Assembly (NCBI GenBank): GCA_025201365.1
Contig: JAIXMF010000144.1
Span: 1-31,568 of the forward strand
Direction of reading: 5' to 3'
Origin: Syncephalis plumigaleata
Taxonomy: Eukaryota > Zoopagomycota > Zoopagomycetes > Zoopagales > Piptocephalidaceae
DNA: 31,568 nucleotides
The number at the start of each line of letters is the position of its first letter. Positions within the stretch are counted from its first letter, which is position 1. Below the pieces are notes generated by a model. It was not told where the DNA came from, ran no database searches, and was given only the letters and a program-made list of their open reading frames with translations. Position numbers and translations under genes: made by a program. Below are positions 1-12,530 of the stretch, piece by piece.

Positions 1-502
<502 letters not shown>

Positions 503-1812
503 ATGGCATGGCAATGTTCGGGTAAGCATAGTGGGGTTGATATTGTTATATTTTGTTACGAGCTATGCATCGCGCTAACCCTACTAAGTGTAGGCACGAG
601 TAACGCCGAAATGGTGCATAACCTTAAAGGTAGATATTGACATAATTACAAGTGTATTTGATGAATGGCAAATAGTAATAAATACATACGTATATTGATG
701 TATTCTATAGAGGCGGGCATCATTAAATCGGATCAAGTATATCAAGCGATGAACCAAGTGGATCGTGGTCATTATGCGCCATCTATGGCATATCATGATT
801 CACCACAATCCATAGGCTATAATGCCACTATATCTGCACCGTAAGCATTATGGCTCTATCGGCAGAGATAGAGAACTACATGCTAATACTTGATAACTAT
901 GCTGTTATGGCAACCGATATATCTGTAGACATATGCATGCTTATGCTCTGGAGAACCTGCGAGACTATCTTAAACCAGGTATGAAAGGTGAGTATCACAT
1001 CTGTTTACTACATGTTTAACACACACACAGCTAGCTCACACGATTAATGATCATGTTAGCACTCGATATTGGTAGTGGATCTGGCTATTTGGCCAGTTGT
1101 ATGGCAGCCATGGTAAGTGTACACATACATGATGATGATAATGCTTTCATAAGTTCATTCAACGATGCTAAGCACAATTCATAATAGATGGGTGAAACGG
1201 GCAAAGTCATTGGCGTGGAACACATTGAACAGTTGAACCAGCAAGCACGTAAAAGTATAATGAGGGATCATCCTGAATATTTGGAACAAGGTCGAGTAGA
1301 GTTGATTACAGGCGATGGACGTCTTGGCTATGCTTCGGAGGCACCATACGATTGCATGTTAGTATAGTAGCAGGATTATAACCTATCATCATCTAAGCAT
1401 TATTATCATTATAGACATGTAGGTGCTGCAGCCAGTGAATCACCAAGTGAGGTAATATCCTAATGTAATCATACATTATCCTATGTATATTCTAATATTC
1501 TCTCCTCCTTAATCTCTAGCTATTGAAACAATTAAAATCACCTGGACGGTAAATATGATTGCTATTCACATTCGATATATCTACTAATAACAGTGGCATG
1601 TATCATAGTATGTTTATACCAGAAGGTCCAGCCTTTGAGCAATCCATTCTACAATATGATAAAGATCAAGATGGCAAGATAACGAAGCGTTCTCTAATGA
1701 ACGTTATGGTAAGCGCAATCGTGTTTGTACCAACTAATGCCTGACTAATGATTACATCTTTTCTCATTATCAGTATGTGCCATTGACGGATCGTGATGCT
1801 CAATGGACGTAG
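503..1812 (+). CDS. PCMT1: Protein-L-isoaspartate (D-aspartate) O-methyltransferase
   Basis: Ten exons: 503-521, 594-629, 711-840, 929-987, 1060-1112, 1188-1357, 1415-1451, 1520-1548, 1609-1708, 1774-1812, giving 223 aa. The enzyme uses S-adenosylmethionine to methylate isoaspartyl residues and so starts repair of aged proteins. Family signatures are in order: [10 protein letters not shown] near the N-terminus, the [16 protein letters not shown] substrate region, SAM-binding motif [13 protein letters not shown] (about residues 83-94), and the post-motif region with IGVEHIEQL and [21 protein letters not shown]. Length matches the about 225-aa family. At the ninth exon two acceptors (1593 and 1608) are in frame; 1608 was chosen because 1593 is only a few bases from the branch point and because GRMFIPEGP matches the family. 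The start is 503; an in-frame upstream ATG at 386 would add 39 residues. Confidence 0.93.
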
Positions 1813-2012
1813 TGTCATTACAAGTACAAGTACAATAAATGTCAATATCACAATATGAGCGTGTATACATGGGAACACATGCGTATACCATAACAATAGG
1901 AGTAGATCAATCCAGATTATATTGTAATTGGTTAGCGTTGTCACAGCTATAATCTTGGCATGCTACAGCAAATATAGATGCTGTATATCCACTCGTTGAC
2001 TAGTAGTCCTAT

Positions 2013-2378
2013 TTATTGGGGTGTAGCGGGCTTATTAACTTGAACTGGAGTCTATACAATGCAACAATAGTAAGTGATATGATCAATATTACCTGTATAG
2101 GTTCATAGGTACGCGTCTCTCTTTCCCCTCTTATTCCATCTACTTACCGTCTCGCCAGCCTTGCCAGCTTGCCACTTTTGGAATTTCAATCCTTGTTCAT
2201 CGCGACGTTGAGCAATAACACGCAATTCAGGCTTAAGCGCGTTACGCACAGCACGAGCACATACAACCGAGTATTGCAAGTAGCTGACAATAATAATAGA
2301 GATCAATAAGCAGTTTGATTACTGGATCTGCATTATCATCACTTACGAAATGTTGGCAGCTTTCCACGAGAACGCCAT
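2013..2378 (-). CDS. ATP15: Mitochondrial F1-ATP synthase epsilon subunit
   Basis: Three exons on the minus strand: 2378-2347, 2283-2148, 2051-2013; 68 aa. The N-terminus MAFSWKAANISYLQYSVVCA matches the mitochondrial epsilon pattern (W-x-x-A-G/N-x-S-Y-x-x-Y) and is followed by the basic ARAVRNALKPE helix. This subunit of the F1 central stalk, together with gamma and delta, couples c-ring rotation to ATP synthesis. Like relatives it has no cleavable presequence. The last exon (TPVQVNKPATPQ) was chosen because a good GTAAGT donor interrupts the open frame after GKAGET; reading through would instead give a basic tail ending at 2103. Both forms are plausible. It is convergent with PCMT and divergent from OST2. 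Confidence 0.85.
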
Positions 2379-2944
2379 GATAACAATAGATAGTCGATAG
2401 CTAGCTGGTAGAACTGATATACGCCGACAGATAGCGAGTGCAGAACAAGAGCAGAACAAAGAATAGAGAGTGAGAGAGAAGAGAGAATAAGAAAAGGAGA
2501 CGGATGCAAATGTGTGCGTGTGTATGGAATCTGGTAAGCTGCTTCCGACCACTTTCCGAGAAACTATCAAAATATGGATTCGATTATATGTTCATTCTTT
2601 CTCTCTCTCGTTCTCTCTCGTTATCGAGTGTATACAATTCAAATAGATATAGTAGCATATACCATATTATCAAAGAATAAATATACAGTGCAATATCAAT
2701 AGCATGCAGTAATAGTCATTCATAATGAAATGATAATGGTTTACTATGAATATAAAGTGTATCATGTCATTTGCAAATTGAATTATCCACTATATAATGA
2801 AGAATGATGACACGTATCATCCGCCTCTGTCGTTTCTTTCCTCACTCACTCGACTATACTCTTTGTCCACATTCTATGCTTTCTTTTTCAGTCTAGTCAT
2901 CATCGTGAGTATCTATCCCGACAGCAACTTTATTATCCTATAGT
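2379..2944. other. Divergent intergenic region ATP15 / OST2
   Basis: 566 bp between divergent starts. It contains GA/CT-rich low-complexity stretches (about 2455-2500 and 2598-2625, plus pyrimidine-rich 2832-2890 just before OST2), typical of promoters or 5' UTRs in this window. No RNA gene or coding frame was recognised. Confidence 0.5.
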
Positions 2945-3447
2945 ATGGCGGCCGACAAGCAAAAGCAATCACAAGCATTGCTCGTTCAACTGATGAGCGA
3001 CTATCGCGCTAAAACGGATAAACGCGTTCAGCTCGTTGATGCCTATATGGTGTTCCTAATGCTTACGGGTATCCTGCAATTTGTCCATATATTCCTGGCA
3101 GGCACCTATCCTTACAACGCGTTTCTATCCGGTTTCTCAAGTACTGTAGGCGCATTTGTATTTGCAGGCAAGTATATTACGAATAATAACAATAACAGCA
3201 TTGAGTGGAACAGAATAACTCATACTAGATATCCATTGATAGCGGCATTACGTGTTCAAACCAATCCACAGAATCAGCATGCTAAATCTATTTCACCAGA
3301 GCGGTAAGATGATACAAAGATATATTCAATCATGTAAATGAATAGTATAGTAGCTAATGACATCGTGTATATCTATCTAGAGCATTTGCAGATTTCATCT
3401 TTTGCAATTTGTTACTCTTCCTGGCTGTAGCCAATTTCCTAGGTTAA
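2945..3447 (+). CDS. OST2: Oligosaccharyltransferase subunit DAD1/Ost2
   Basis: Three exons, 2945-3167, 3243-3303 and 3381-3447; 116 aa, the usual DAD1 length. DAD1/Ost2 is a small integral ER membrane subunit of the oligosaccharyltransferase that transfers the lipid-linked glycan to asparagine. Hallmarks are seen in order: VQLVDAYMVFLMLTGILQFV (first membrane segment), AGTYPYNAFLSGF, LRVQTNPQNQ, the nearly invariant SPERAFADF and a hydrophobic C-terminus ending NFLG. The first intron (3168-3242) has a GC donor (AG|GCAAGT) with a normal AG acceptor. It is 75 nt, a multiple of three, and stop-free, so retention would insert 25 residues without a frameshift. DAD1 homology supports splicing, because VFA joins AALRVQTNPQN exactly as in relatives. 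Confidence 0.93.
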
Positions 3448-3533
3448 TCGATAGAATAGCTCTACTCTATTATCGTGTTTATTCCAGTAACACGTCGTAT
3501 GACGATCATTCACATAATAATAATAAATATCAT

Positions 3534-4917
<1,384 letters not shown>

Positions 4918-4949
4918 GTTCGATGACTAGATTAATATACTAGACTTGT

Positions 4950-5119
4950 TGTAATACGCACAACTTTAGACGAGAAGATAGATGATCTTTATTTTAAATA
5001 AAAGTAATAAAGTATTTATAGGGATAAAATTAATTCGATTACTGTGTGAAATATGGTAAGTCTAACTACCGCTTCGGTAAGTCTTACCGAAGGTTTTCAC
5101 TATCGTAACAATTGTTACA
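4950..5119 (-). repeat. 3' LTR of the retrotransposon
   Basis: 170 bp, base-for-base identical by eye to the copy at 9838-10007. In the element's orientation it starts with the palindrome TAACAATTGTTA (after a leading TG), then a 10+10 inverted repeat CTTCGGTAAG/CTTACCGAAG with a single central base (5072-5092), then a TATAAATA box (5013-5020) and an AATAAA signal (4988-4993). Ends are TG and CA. It lies directly upstream of TRM61 in the same orientation. Confidence 0.95.
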
Positions 5120-5132
5120 ATCATCCTTCCTT
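5120..5132 (-). promoter_or_regulatory. Polypurine tract
   Basis: The minus strand reads AAGGAAGGATGAT immediately before the 3' LTR TG. It is in the right place, and purine-rich enough, to prime plus-strand DNA synthesis. Its exact ends are uncertain. Confidence 0.65.
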
Positions 5133-5142
5133 AAGAACGAAC

Positions 5143-8100
5143 CTACGTAGTAAGTGTTCGTTTGAATTCAGCTACTTTTGCTTTTGCATTAGTTAATCCA
5201 ATTGCAGGTTCCCAGGTATTTTCTTCGTCTGGGTAACCGAGCCATTTAACAAGGTATTGTACTTTTCCTCGTTTTGTACGTACATCTAATATACGCTCTA
5301 CTTCGTATTCTTCTGTATTGTTGATTATGTCGGGAGGTGGTCTATCGTTCTCTCGATGTGGAAATTCCGCAGTATTTGGCTCATAGCGTTTAAGTAGTGA
5401 GACATGAAAGACATTATGTATTTTCATTGTTGTTGGTAGTTGTAATTTGTAAGCGGTTTTACTCACTATCTGAGTGATCTGAAAAGGACCGATGAAACGA
5501 GAGGTGAATTTTCGCGAAGGTCTTTCTTTGTCGATGTCTAGAATAATATGAGCACTTGATAATAAGACTTGATCACCTAGTTGAAAATCGTCTTCTCTTC
5601 TGTGTTGATCGGCATAGTGTTTCTGTCGATCTTGTGCGTTACTAATGGCGTTCTTAGCTAGTTGTACTATCTCGTTGATCTTGTTGACCATGTCGATTGT
5701 GCTGGCTACATGTGTAATTTTGTCTACTTTCGTGCCTAGTGTGTCGACGGCGCGAGGTTGTTTTCCTAAATAGCAATAAAATGGAGACATTTTTATAGAA
5801 GCTTGTTCGGCGCTGTTGTACGCGAATTCGACTGCAGATAATAATTGATCCCAATTGTCTTGCTTATAATTGACATAATTTCGTAGCATTTGTTCTAGCG
5901 TTCTATTCGTTCGTTCAGTTTGACCGTCCGTTTGTGGGTGATAAGCGGTTGACGGTTTAAGTTGGACATCTAATATGCTGAAGAAGGAACGCCAGAAATT
6001 TCCGACGAAACGAGCATCTCTGTCTGTAATAATGCTTTTTGGTAGGCCGTGTAAACGGAATATGTTGTCCATAAACAGTTGAGCTGTTTCCGCTGCAGTT
6101 ACAGTAGTAGTAGTAGGTATAAAATGTGCGTACTTTGTGAGTCTATCTACTACTACTAATATTGCGTCTTTTCCGTTTTTAGTACGTGGAAGTTGAACAA
6201 TAAAATCCATAGTGATGTCTTCCCATCTCTCGTTGGGTACTGGTAACGGTTGTAATAATCCAGCTGGCTTCCTTTGAGACGGCTTGTTACGTTGACATTT
6301 GTCGCAAGATGATATGTATCGTTCTATTGTCTTTTTCAGTTCAGGCCACCAGTATTGTTGCGCTACTCTGGCTAGGGTCTTATCAACGCCTAAGTGACCT
6401 GATATCGGTATGTCGTGCTTTTCACGTAGTATTTTCGCACGTAGTTCTCCTTGAGGAATGCATAGGCGTGGTATTTCTCTACGCATTTCGTAGATTAAGC
6501 CGTCGTTTGTTAGTCGAAATCGTTTTGAATAACCGCTTTTTGACGTGCTTCCACCCCCCTTAAGAACAGACTTCACTTCCAAGAAGTAAGGATCATTGTT
6601 GTATCCGTTTCGAACATGATCTAGTAGTTCGTTATTTGACGAGAGTCGAGTAATGGCATTCGATTCAGACGTGATTGCCGCGGGTTTTCTTGAGAGGGCA
6701 TCGGCTACAACATTCATTTTTCCAGGCTTATATACAATGTCCATGTTAAATTTTGACATGTCGTTTAGCCAATCTGTCTGTCTATCTGATAAGTCATTTT
6801 GATTTTGCAAATGTGTCAATGGCCGGTGATCAGTGTACACAGTGAATTTTTGTCCTATTAAGTACGGTCGCCAGATACGTAAGGCTTCTTTAATGGCCAA
6901 AAATTCCTTATCGTAAGTAATGTACTTTTTGTGTGAATTGCTCAATACTTTTGACATAAAAGCTACTGGCCTATCACCGTTACCGTCGTCTTGCATTAAT
7001 ACAGCGCCGATTGCGTCATTTGACGCGTCCGTTGTAACGGTGTATGGTAAACTAGGATTACTAGAACGCAATACCGGTGCATTAGTCATTCTTTCTTTTA
7101 GTTGATTGAAAGCATCTCTTTCTTCTTTTTCGAATTTGAATGGAACATCCTTGCGTAATAGATTCGTTAAAGGCTTTGCAATGAAAGCATAACCTTTAAT
7201 AAATTTACGATAATACCCGGTAAGTCCTAGGAATGACCTAACACTCGTAACGTCTTTTAATTCTGGCCAATCTCGTATGCTAATGACTTTATCTTCTGAC
7301 GCTTGAATGCCTTCTTTACTGATAGTATGGCCTAAGAAGTCGACTTTATCGCGACCGAATTCACATTTACTGAGCTTTGCGTACAATTGATGTTGTCGTA
7401 GCAATTCGAATACTTGTCGTAAATGAGCGGCATGTTCTTCGTGACTCTTGCTGAACACCAGTATGTCGTCTAAAAATACTACTACGCATTGGTCGAGAAG
7501 CGGTCTGAAAACGTCATTCATTAGTCGCATGAATGTACCGGGCGCGTTCGATAATCCGAATGGCAACACTTTGAATTCATATAGGCCATAACGAGTAGTG
7601 AAAGCCGTCTTATGTACGTCCTCCTCTTTGATTCGAATTTGATGGTAACCAGACCGTAAATCGATCTTACTAAATACCGCTGCACCTTCTAGTTGATCGA
7701 ATAATGATTCAATATGTGGTAATGGATACTTGTTTTTGATAGTGATCTTGTTCAACATACGATAGTCAACGCACATACGTAGCGGTCCATCCTTCTTTCT
7801 AACGAATAGAACTGGTGCGCCGAATGGAGAGGTACTCGGTTGTATAAATCCTTTCTCCAATAGTTCATCTATTTGACGTTTCATTTCTTCTTGTTCATCT
7901 CTTGCCATTCTATAGGGTGTGCGTGCAGGAGGTGTTATATGTGGTTCCAATTCGATGGCGAAATCCACGTTACGACGTGGAGGTAGCCCAGGGGGTAAGT
8001 TATCGGGTGTTACGTCAGTGAACTCTGTTACTAAGCTATGGTAACGCTTATCGCCATTGTATTCACCAGTGTTCAAATCGGATTCACGTACAATGGCTAA

Positions 8101-8676
8101 ATAACTAATAGTGTCAGGTTCGTCGAAACAGGAGCTTAACTCATTCAATGTCATGAATTTGGGCTTGGTCATAGTATCGCTACTTTGGTAAATAGTAACT
8201 AGTTCGTTATCGATGTAAAATGTAACGATTCTACTTAACCAATCAATCTTAGGATTGTACTGTTCGAACCAAGGCATGCCTAATATTGCGTCATATTTCC
8301 CCAATTGCATAACATCAAAATCAAGATATAGTAAATAATTTTGTATTAATAAAGGTATTTTATGCGCACAATACAAGACACTGCCAACAGAGCCATTTCC
8401 TAGGGTAACTGATTGTTTGTTCTCATAGGGAATAAGCGGGTGATTGATCCGCTTAACAAACGAGGTATCGATGAAATTGTCGGTAGCACCGCAATCAATT
8501 AATACGTTCGCCATTATTCCATTAAAGGGCAATTGAACTGATATCAAGGGTCTACTCTTGCGTGCTATCCATAATTCACCAAGTTCTTCGGTTAAACAAG
8601 TAGGTAAGAGAAATGGTGTATCAGCGGTATCGAGCGCTTCACCAGTAACACCGCTGTTGTTTACTGGTGGGATTCG
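5143..8676 (-). CDS. pol: Retrotransposon Pol polyprotein, expressed by -1 frameshift
   Basis: The pol frame has no ATG of its own near its start; it is open from inside gag and is entered by a -1 shift at 8676-8682. Counting from the TTG at 8547 the domains are: aspartic protease with DCGAT (18-22) and the flap-side AILGMPW; reverse transcriptase with [10 protein letters not shown] and FLDD (358-361); RNase H with Asp507, Glu548, Asp573 and Asp616; integrase with HHCC zinc residues H711, H718, C748, C751 and DDE residues about D781, D842, E878; and a C-terminal chromodomain with [10 protein letters not shown] and [17 protein letters not shown]. No stop or frameshift interrupts it and all catalytic residues are present. 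The chromodomain is expected to steer integration toward modified histones. Confidence 0.95.
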   Translation of the reverse strand, partial: RIPPVNNSGVTGEALDTADTPFLLPTCLTEELGELWIARKSRPLISVQLPFNGIMANVLIDCGATDNFIDTSFVKRINHPLIPYENKQSVTLGNGSVGSVLYCAHKIPLLIQNYLLYLDFDVMQLGKYDAILGMPWFEQYNPKIDWLSRIVTFYIDNELVTIYQSSDTMTKPKFMTLNELSSCFDEPDTISYLAIVRESDLNTGEYNGDKRYHSLVTEFTDVTPDNLPPGLPPRRNVDFAIELEPHITPPARTPYRMARDEQEEMKRQIDELLEKGFIQPSTSPFGAPVLFVRKKDGPLRMCVDYRMLNKITIKNKYPLPHIESLFDQLEGAAVFSKIDLRSGYHQIRIKEEDVHKTAFTTRYGLYEFKVLPFGLSNAPGTFMRLMNDVFRPLLDQCVVVFLDDILVFSKSHEEHAAHLRQVFELLRQHQLYAKLSKCEFGRDKVDFLGHTISKEGIQASEDKVISIRDWPELKDVTSVRSFLGLTGYYRKFIKGYAFIAKPLTNLLRKDVPFKFEKEERDAFNQLKERMTNAPVLRSSNPSLPYTVTTDASNDAIGAVLMQDDGNGDRPVAFMSKVLSNSHKKYITYDKEFLAIKEALRIWRPYLIGQKFTVYTDHRPLTHLQNQNDLSDRQTDWLNDMSKFNMDIVYKPGKMNVVADALSRKPAAITSESNAITRLSSNNELLDHVRNGYNNDPYFLEVKSVLKGGGSTSKSGYSKRFRLTNDGLIYEMRREIPRLCIPQGELRAKILREKHDIPISGHLGVDKTLARVAQQYWWPELKKTIERYISSCDKCQRNKPSQRKPAGLLQPLPVPNERWEDITMDFIVQLPRTKNGKDAILVVVDRLTKYAHFIPTTTTVTAAETAQLFMDNIFRLHGLPKSIITDRDARFVGNFWRSFFSILDVQLKPSTAYHPQTDGQTERTNRTLEQMLRNYVNYKQDNWDQLLSAVEFAYNSAEQASIKMSPFYCYLGKQPRAVDTLGTKVDKITHVASTIDMVNKINEIVQLAKNAISNAQDRQKHYADQHRREDDFQLGDQVLLSSAHIILDIDKERPSRKFTSRFIGPFQITQIVSKTAYKLQLPTTMKIHNVFHVSLLKRYEPNTAEFPHRENDRPPPDIINNTEEYEVERILDVRTKRGKVQYLVKWLGYPDEENTWEPAIGLTNAKAKVAEFKRTLTT

Positions 8677-8682
8677 TTTCCC
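8622..8682 (-). promoter_or_regulatory. -1 ribosomal frameshift signal (slippery heptamer plus pseudoknot)
   Basis: On the minus strand the heptamer G GGA AAC (8682-8676) lies in the gag zero frame, a classical X XXY YYZ site. After a 6-nt spacer, CACCAGTAA (8669-8661) can pair with TTACTGGTG (8648-8640), a perfect 9-bp stem. The loop segment CAGCGGT (8656-8650) can pair with downstream ACCGCTG (8628-8622), a 7-bp second stem. The resulting H-type pseudoknot has loops of 4 and 11 nt and a 1-nt junction. The pol frame is exactly -1 relative to gag. The gag stop is within stem 1. Confidence 0.88.
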
Positions 8683-9743
8683 GTATTCTGAGCATTGTTG
8701 ATTTGATCAAAGTGATCGTCAATTTGTAGGTTCGGATCGTCGGTCGTAATGGCGTTGTTTCTACGGAAAGGATTATGATGTCTATTACTGTTACTATTAC
8801 GGTTTTTGTCATAATTGTTGAATTGCGCGTTGTTACGGTTGTTGTTAAACTGGGAATTTCCACGATTATTGTTGAATTGCGAGTTGTTACGGTTGTTGTA
8901 AGATCGTCGCTGTGGATTTGCCAGACATAGACGTGCAGTGTGATTGATTCCCCCACAGTGATAACAAGTAATAACATTGTTATTTTCGACCCGTCCTAAC
9001 TCCATAGGAGCTACACCATCATTCTGTCGCTGCCGTTGAATTGGTTGTCGTTGAAGTAGATTAATGTCGGGATGATCGAATTCTTGAGCAATTTCAATGC
9101 ATCTTAGAACTGTATCAGGTGTTTGACGCAATAATTCGCTAGCTGCTGGGCCACGGTATCCACGAATGAAAGCGGCTACTTTTTGTTGTTGTGGTACATG
9201 ACCCAGTTTACTAGATATGTCGTAGAATTGTCTCACGTATTCGGTAAGATCACCTTTCTGTGTTAAATTCAGCAGCATCAATTCATTCCTTAGGTTCGAA
9301 TGGGCAGGTTGAAAACGACGGCGTAACCTTTCCCGGAGGTCATTCCACGTAGTCAATGGAGCGTATCCTGGCGTACCGTTTTCTGCTTCATTAACTATGT
9401 GTTGTAACCAAGCACGAGCTTCTCCTTTCAAACACTGTGAAATGAAACATATTTTGGCACCATCTGTATAATCTTGATCGCCAAGTTGCATATTCATATT
9501 GAATAACCATCCCTCAAAATCTTCATTGGGTCTGCCGTGATAATCTTCGTGATGAAGTTTGATGCCGCGTAAGTTGTTAGTGTTAATATCCATTGCGTCG
9601 GCCATATTAGTGAGTGGAGGGAAAATTTCGAGTAATATAGATGAATCTTCTGATATTTCTGAGCAGGTAGCGAAGGGATGCGAGGAGCTATTTGAACTAA
9701 TTGAGCTGTCTTCTTCACTAATAGGAAGACCAAAAATAACCAT
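8661..9743 (-). CDS. gag: Retrotransposon Gag polyprotein
   Basis: Minus-strand ORF of 360 aa starting at ATG 9743. Residues about 75-225 resemble the Ty3/gypsy capsid (retrotrans_gag) with [46 protein letters not shown] and [19 protein letters not shown] zinc knuckle follows (C260, C263, H268, C273; [14 protein letters not shown]) for RNA packaging, then an Asn/Arg-rich tail with three near-identical NNRGNSQFN-like units. A Ser/Glu-rich leader of about 45 residues precedes the second in-frame methionine (M47), so the true start could be there. The stop codon at 8661-8663 sits inside the first stem of the frameshift pseudoknot. Gag should assemble the virus-like particle. Confidence 0.93.
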   Translation of the reverse strand: MVIFGLPISEEDSSISSNSSSHPFATCSEISEDSSILLEIFPPLTNMADAMDINTNNLRGIKLHHEDYHGRPNEDFEGWLFNMNMQLGDQDYTDGAKICFISQCLKGEARAWLQHIVNEAENGTPGYAPLTTWNDLRERLRRRFQPAHSNLRNELMLLNLTQKGDLTEYVRQFYDISSKLGHVPQQQKVAAFIRGYRGPAASELLRQTPDTVLRCIEIAQEFDHPDINLLQRQPIQRQRQNDGVAPMELGRVENNNVITCYHCGGINHTARLCLANPQRRSYNNRNNSQFNNNRGNSQFNNNRNNAQFNNYDKNRNSNSNRHHNPFRRNNAITTDDPNLQIDDHFDQINNAQNTGNESHQ

Positions 9744-9814
9744 AAAATCACCCAGGAAGGGTATGACTAAAAAGCTAAAACAATAAAATCAGAGATATTG
9801 TAAGTTGGTATTGT

Positions 9815-9836
9815 GGCGATTCAGCCGTTGCTACCA
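9815..9836 (-). promoter_or_regulatory. Primer-binding site, probably initiator tRNA-Met
   Basis: One base after the 5' LTR, the minus strand reads TGGTAGCAACGGCTGAATCG. This is complementary to a tRNA 3' end whose acceptor stem would start AGCAACG, with an A1-U72 pair and CCA. An A1-U72 pair is the hallmark of eukaryotic initiator tRNA-Met, the usual Ty3/gypsy primer. The tRNA itself is not in the window, so the identity is inferred. Confidence 0.75.
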
Positions 9837-9837
9837 A

Positions 9838-10007
9838 TGTAATACGCACAACTTTAGACGAGAAGATAGATGATCTTTATTTTAAATAAAAGTAATAAAG
9901 TATTTATAGGGATAAAATTAATTCGATTACTGTGTGAAATATGGTAAGTCTAACTACCGCTTCGGTAAGTCTTACCGAAGGTTTTCACTATCGTAACAAT
10001 TGTTACA
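9838..10007 (-). repeat. 5' LTR of the retrotransposon
   Basis: Upstream LTR in the element's orientation, identical to 4950-5119, so TATAAATA falls at 9901-9908 and the inverted repeat at 9960-9980. It should supply the element promoter. The right flank CTTGT at 10008-10012 matches the left flank. Confidence 0.95.
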
Positions 10008-10012
10008 CTTGT

Positions 10013-10708
10013 AAAAGTAAAGAAGAAAAACAAAACAATAAAAAATCACCGCTTCAATAATTTCAATCACTTGATTTCATTGTCTATACAGCAATTAATG
10101 TATCTAGACAAATTCATTAATAACTAGCATGTCTATGTATGTATATGTATATGTATATTTATGTCTTGGCTACAAGTATTAGACTATTCTATTACTATCA
10201 TTACTATAATTGATGATACTTTGTATCAGTAGTACATTTAGAATGATCTTCACTATTGTGTATCAAAGTAGTATGTGATTACTCATACTGCCTGTTGTAT
10301 AAATTGCTCTTGACTCACCAATCCAATTTACACACATAAATTGCCTATATAATTTATACGTATCATAAAGAATACCCCTTTCTCTATCATTCTTTCGTTC
10401 TCTTCCTTTATCCGCTTACTATTCGCTTCTATTCTATTCTCTCTCTTCTCTCTCTCTTATTATTTCCATATATTCATATCCTCATTATTCATCAGTAGCT
10501 TATCTTCTACTACGGCTATAGTACAAACAGCTAGGACGGTTTTTATTTACTTTTCTTCTCTCTCCTTCTTTCCAATTGGCATATTCCTTGAAACATTTCG
10601 TCTGACTTTGTCTTTGACGCTAGTTTCTCTTTACTCTCATTCTTTTTCTTCTACTTACTTGACATTGATATCTGCAACTACTTCCCTACTGAATAAACAT
10701 AGTCACGC
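10013..10708. other. Intergenic region, BSD2 promoter and leader
   Basis: 696 bp between the retrotransposon and the BSD2 start. AT-rich to about 10370, then strongly pyrimidine-rich (10376-10660), the pattern seen upstream of several genes here. This is also the original promoter side of TRM61, now separated from it by the 5-kb insertion. No RNA gene was recognised. Confidence 0.45.
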
Positions 10709-11984
10709 ATGTCGCATCATCATTCCTATCAACCAGTGAGTATTTCTTACGCTAACAACAACAACAACGATAAGCACCTTGATACTCTTACCAAATATAC
10801 TAATGAATATCCATTTTTAGGTAGCGGGTGAGGAGCGAGACACCAGCGATACTGGTCCCAATCCATCTATTCAAGGCTATACTGTCACGCCACCAGTTGC
10901 TTCTACGTCAGCTCATGATTCTGATAATGATAATGACGACGACGACGACGACGATGAAGGTGTCGGTCATGTAGCAGGTCATGGTAGTGGTGGTAGTTCA
11001 TCAACAGCTACACCTAGATATGAACAATTACGTCCACGACAAACTGACCATCCCTTAGCCAATTACGACGGTGATGATGACATCTATGCTGATGCAGTAG
11101 AATTACCATCAACTAGTGGTAGTGCTAATAGTAGTAGTAATAATCAGAGTGGAACACGTACAACGAATGAACAACCAGTACCGTATTCACCACCATCTCA
11201 ACCAGCCGGTGTATCTGCGAATGATGGTGTATTCGCTAATATCAATGTGATATCTGATAATAAGAATGCATCGACGGGTAAACAATCAGATGCCGAGTTA
11301 CCACCGGTAAGATATAGAATACAGGTTAATATATTCCTGTTCTAATGCAGTATTCATTCTCTATGATATAGCCATATGAGGAAGTAGCCCAGGATACAGC
11401 ACCATCCTATTTTGATACTACAGTGATTGCCACAGGTGATGATCCAGATGAGATTCTAGTGGAAGGCATGCCAGCAGGTAGTGCATTTAGTTTCTTTTGG
11501 AATATGCTAGGTAAGTACATGTACACATAGACATGATGTATATTTATCTATATATTTATCTAATGACGATGATGATACATTAGTATCGATGAGTTTCCAG
11601 TTTGTAGGATTCCTTCTCACTTATCTACTACATACATCTCATGCAGCCAAGGTAAGTAATAGCAAGCATCATTCATGATATACGATGAAATAACAATCAA
11701 TGTAATTATAGAATGGATCTCGAGCAGGTCTCGGTGTTACATTCATTCAATACGGTCTCTATATGCGTAGTAAGGAGTTTCGCGATGAGGAAATGGAGTT
11801 TTATCAACATACAAATCCTGGAGATGCTCAAGCTGAAATGGAGGCACAAACTACCAAGAATATATGGCTATCCTACTTTCTAATGATTCTAGGATGGTTC
11901 ATTATTGTTCGTAGTACGGGCGAGTATATTCGCATTCGTCGTATGTTGGCCGTCTATCTTTACTCACCGGAAGGACAAGTGTAG
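10709..11984 (+). CDS. BSD2: Bsd2/NDFIP-family Nedd4-ligase adaptor membrane protein
   Basis: Five exons, 10709-10735, 10821-11306, 11372-11510, 11584-11651, 11712-11984; 330 aa. The N-terminal half is polar with an Asp run. PY-type motifs follow, notably LPPPYEEV (residues about 169-176), which bind WW domains of Rsp5/Nedd4 ligases. The C-terminal half has the conserved Bsd2/NDFIP block: GSAFSFFWNMLVSMSFQFVG, FLLTYLLHTSHAAKNGSRAG and LGVTFIQYGLY, then a last hydrophobic segment NIWLSYFLMILGWFIIV, consistent with three membrane spans. In yeast the family recruits Rsp5 in the Golgi/endosome system to sort metal transporters and other cargo. Intron phases all agree. The yeast name is used by family resemblance; NDFIP1/2 is the animal equivalent. 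Confidence 0.88.
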
Positions 11985-12530
11985 TAGTTGTTGCTGTCGC
12001 TGTTGTTGTTGTTGTTGTGATTACTTATGTGTTTATTAGATACTATTTCTATTCTTAATTGTGTTAGACCATGGCTCTGTTATACATGACACATGTACTT
12101 TAAGTCATGTTTACGATGATAACTATATCATTAAAATAATCGTCTATTTTTACTATAAATGAATTACAATCATTTGTTACACTATTACTATCAATGTACT
12201 TCGTAAATAGCCTATATATTTTACTAATTGAAATGATCACGTCGTTGTTAGTGAGATTTTAGAGGAAACGCAAGAATCAGCAGGAGTAGTACGCATTAGT
12301 ACTAGTAATAATAGAGTATGGCGAGATTATTGTATAATCAATGCCGTATTTTTAAGGAAATGATTAGACAGGAGGCGCGTATTTTTATAGATCAATTACA
12401 ATGAGTAGAGGGAAAGCAAACGTATTAACGTAGGTGGATGATGTTGCAATGTAGTGTAAGTGACCGAATGAATGAATGAATGAAAGTTCCTGTCCTTTTT
12501 TTGTTATTGCTATTGAGTTGTCTCTGTATC
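11985..12530. other. Convergent 3' intergenic region BSD2 / CCCH gene
   Basis: 546 bp between the convergent stops. It begins with a GTT-rich trinucleotide stretch (11985-12020), then AT-rich sequence with AATAAA-like variants and a small GAAT repeat (12467-12483). Nothing coding or RNA-like was recognised. Confidence 0.45.

Larger units (their letters stand above)
4945..10012 (-). mobile_element. Complete Ty3/gypsy chromovirus LTR retrotransposon
   Basis: The element spans 4950-10007 (5058 bp) and is transcribed on the minus strand. It has two identical 170-bp LTRs bounded by TG...CA, flanked by a 5-bp target duplication CTTGT (4945-4949 and 10008-10012). After the 5' LTR comes a tRNA primer-binding site, then gag, then pol in the order protease, reverse transcriptase, RNase H, integrase, chromodomain, then a purine-rich tract before the 3' LTR. 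That domain order and the C-terminal chromodomain place it in the chromovirus lineage. Identical LTRs, an intact duplication and open gag and pol frames indicate a very recent insertion, probably still capable of movement. It landed between the divergent genes TRM61 and BSD2. Confidence 0.96.

Noticed and set aside
1594-1608. Earlier acceptor for PCMT exon 9 adding five residues
   Set aside because: In frame, but the AG is too close to the CTAAT branch point and the extra residues do not fit the family pattern.
8639-8977. 112-aa minus-strand ORF overlapping the end of gag
   Set aside because: It is in the +1 frame and made of repeat-derived Thr/Ile strings; pol lies in the -1 frame, so this is a shadow.
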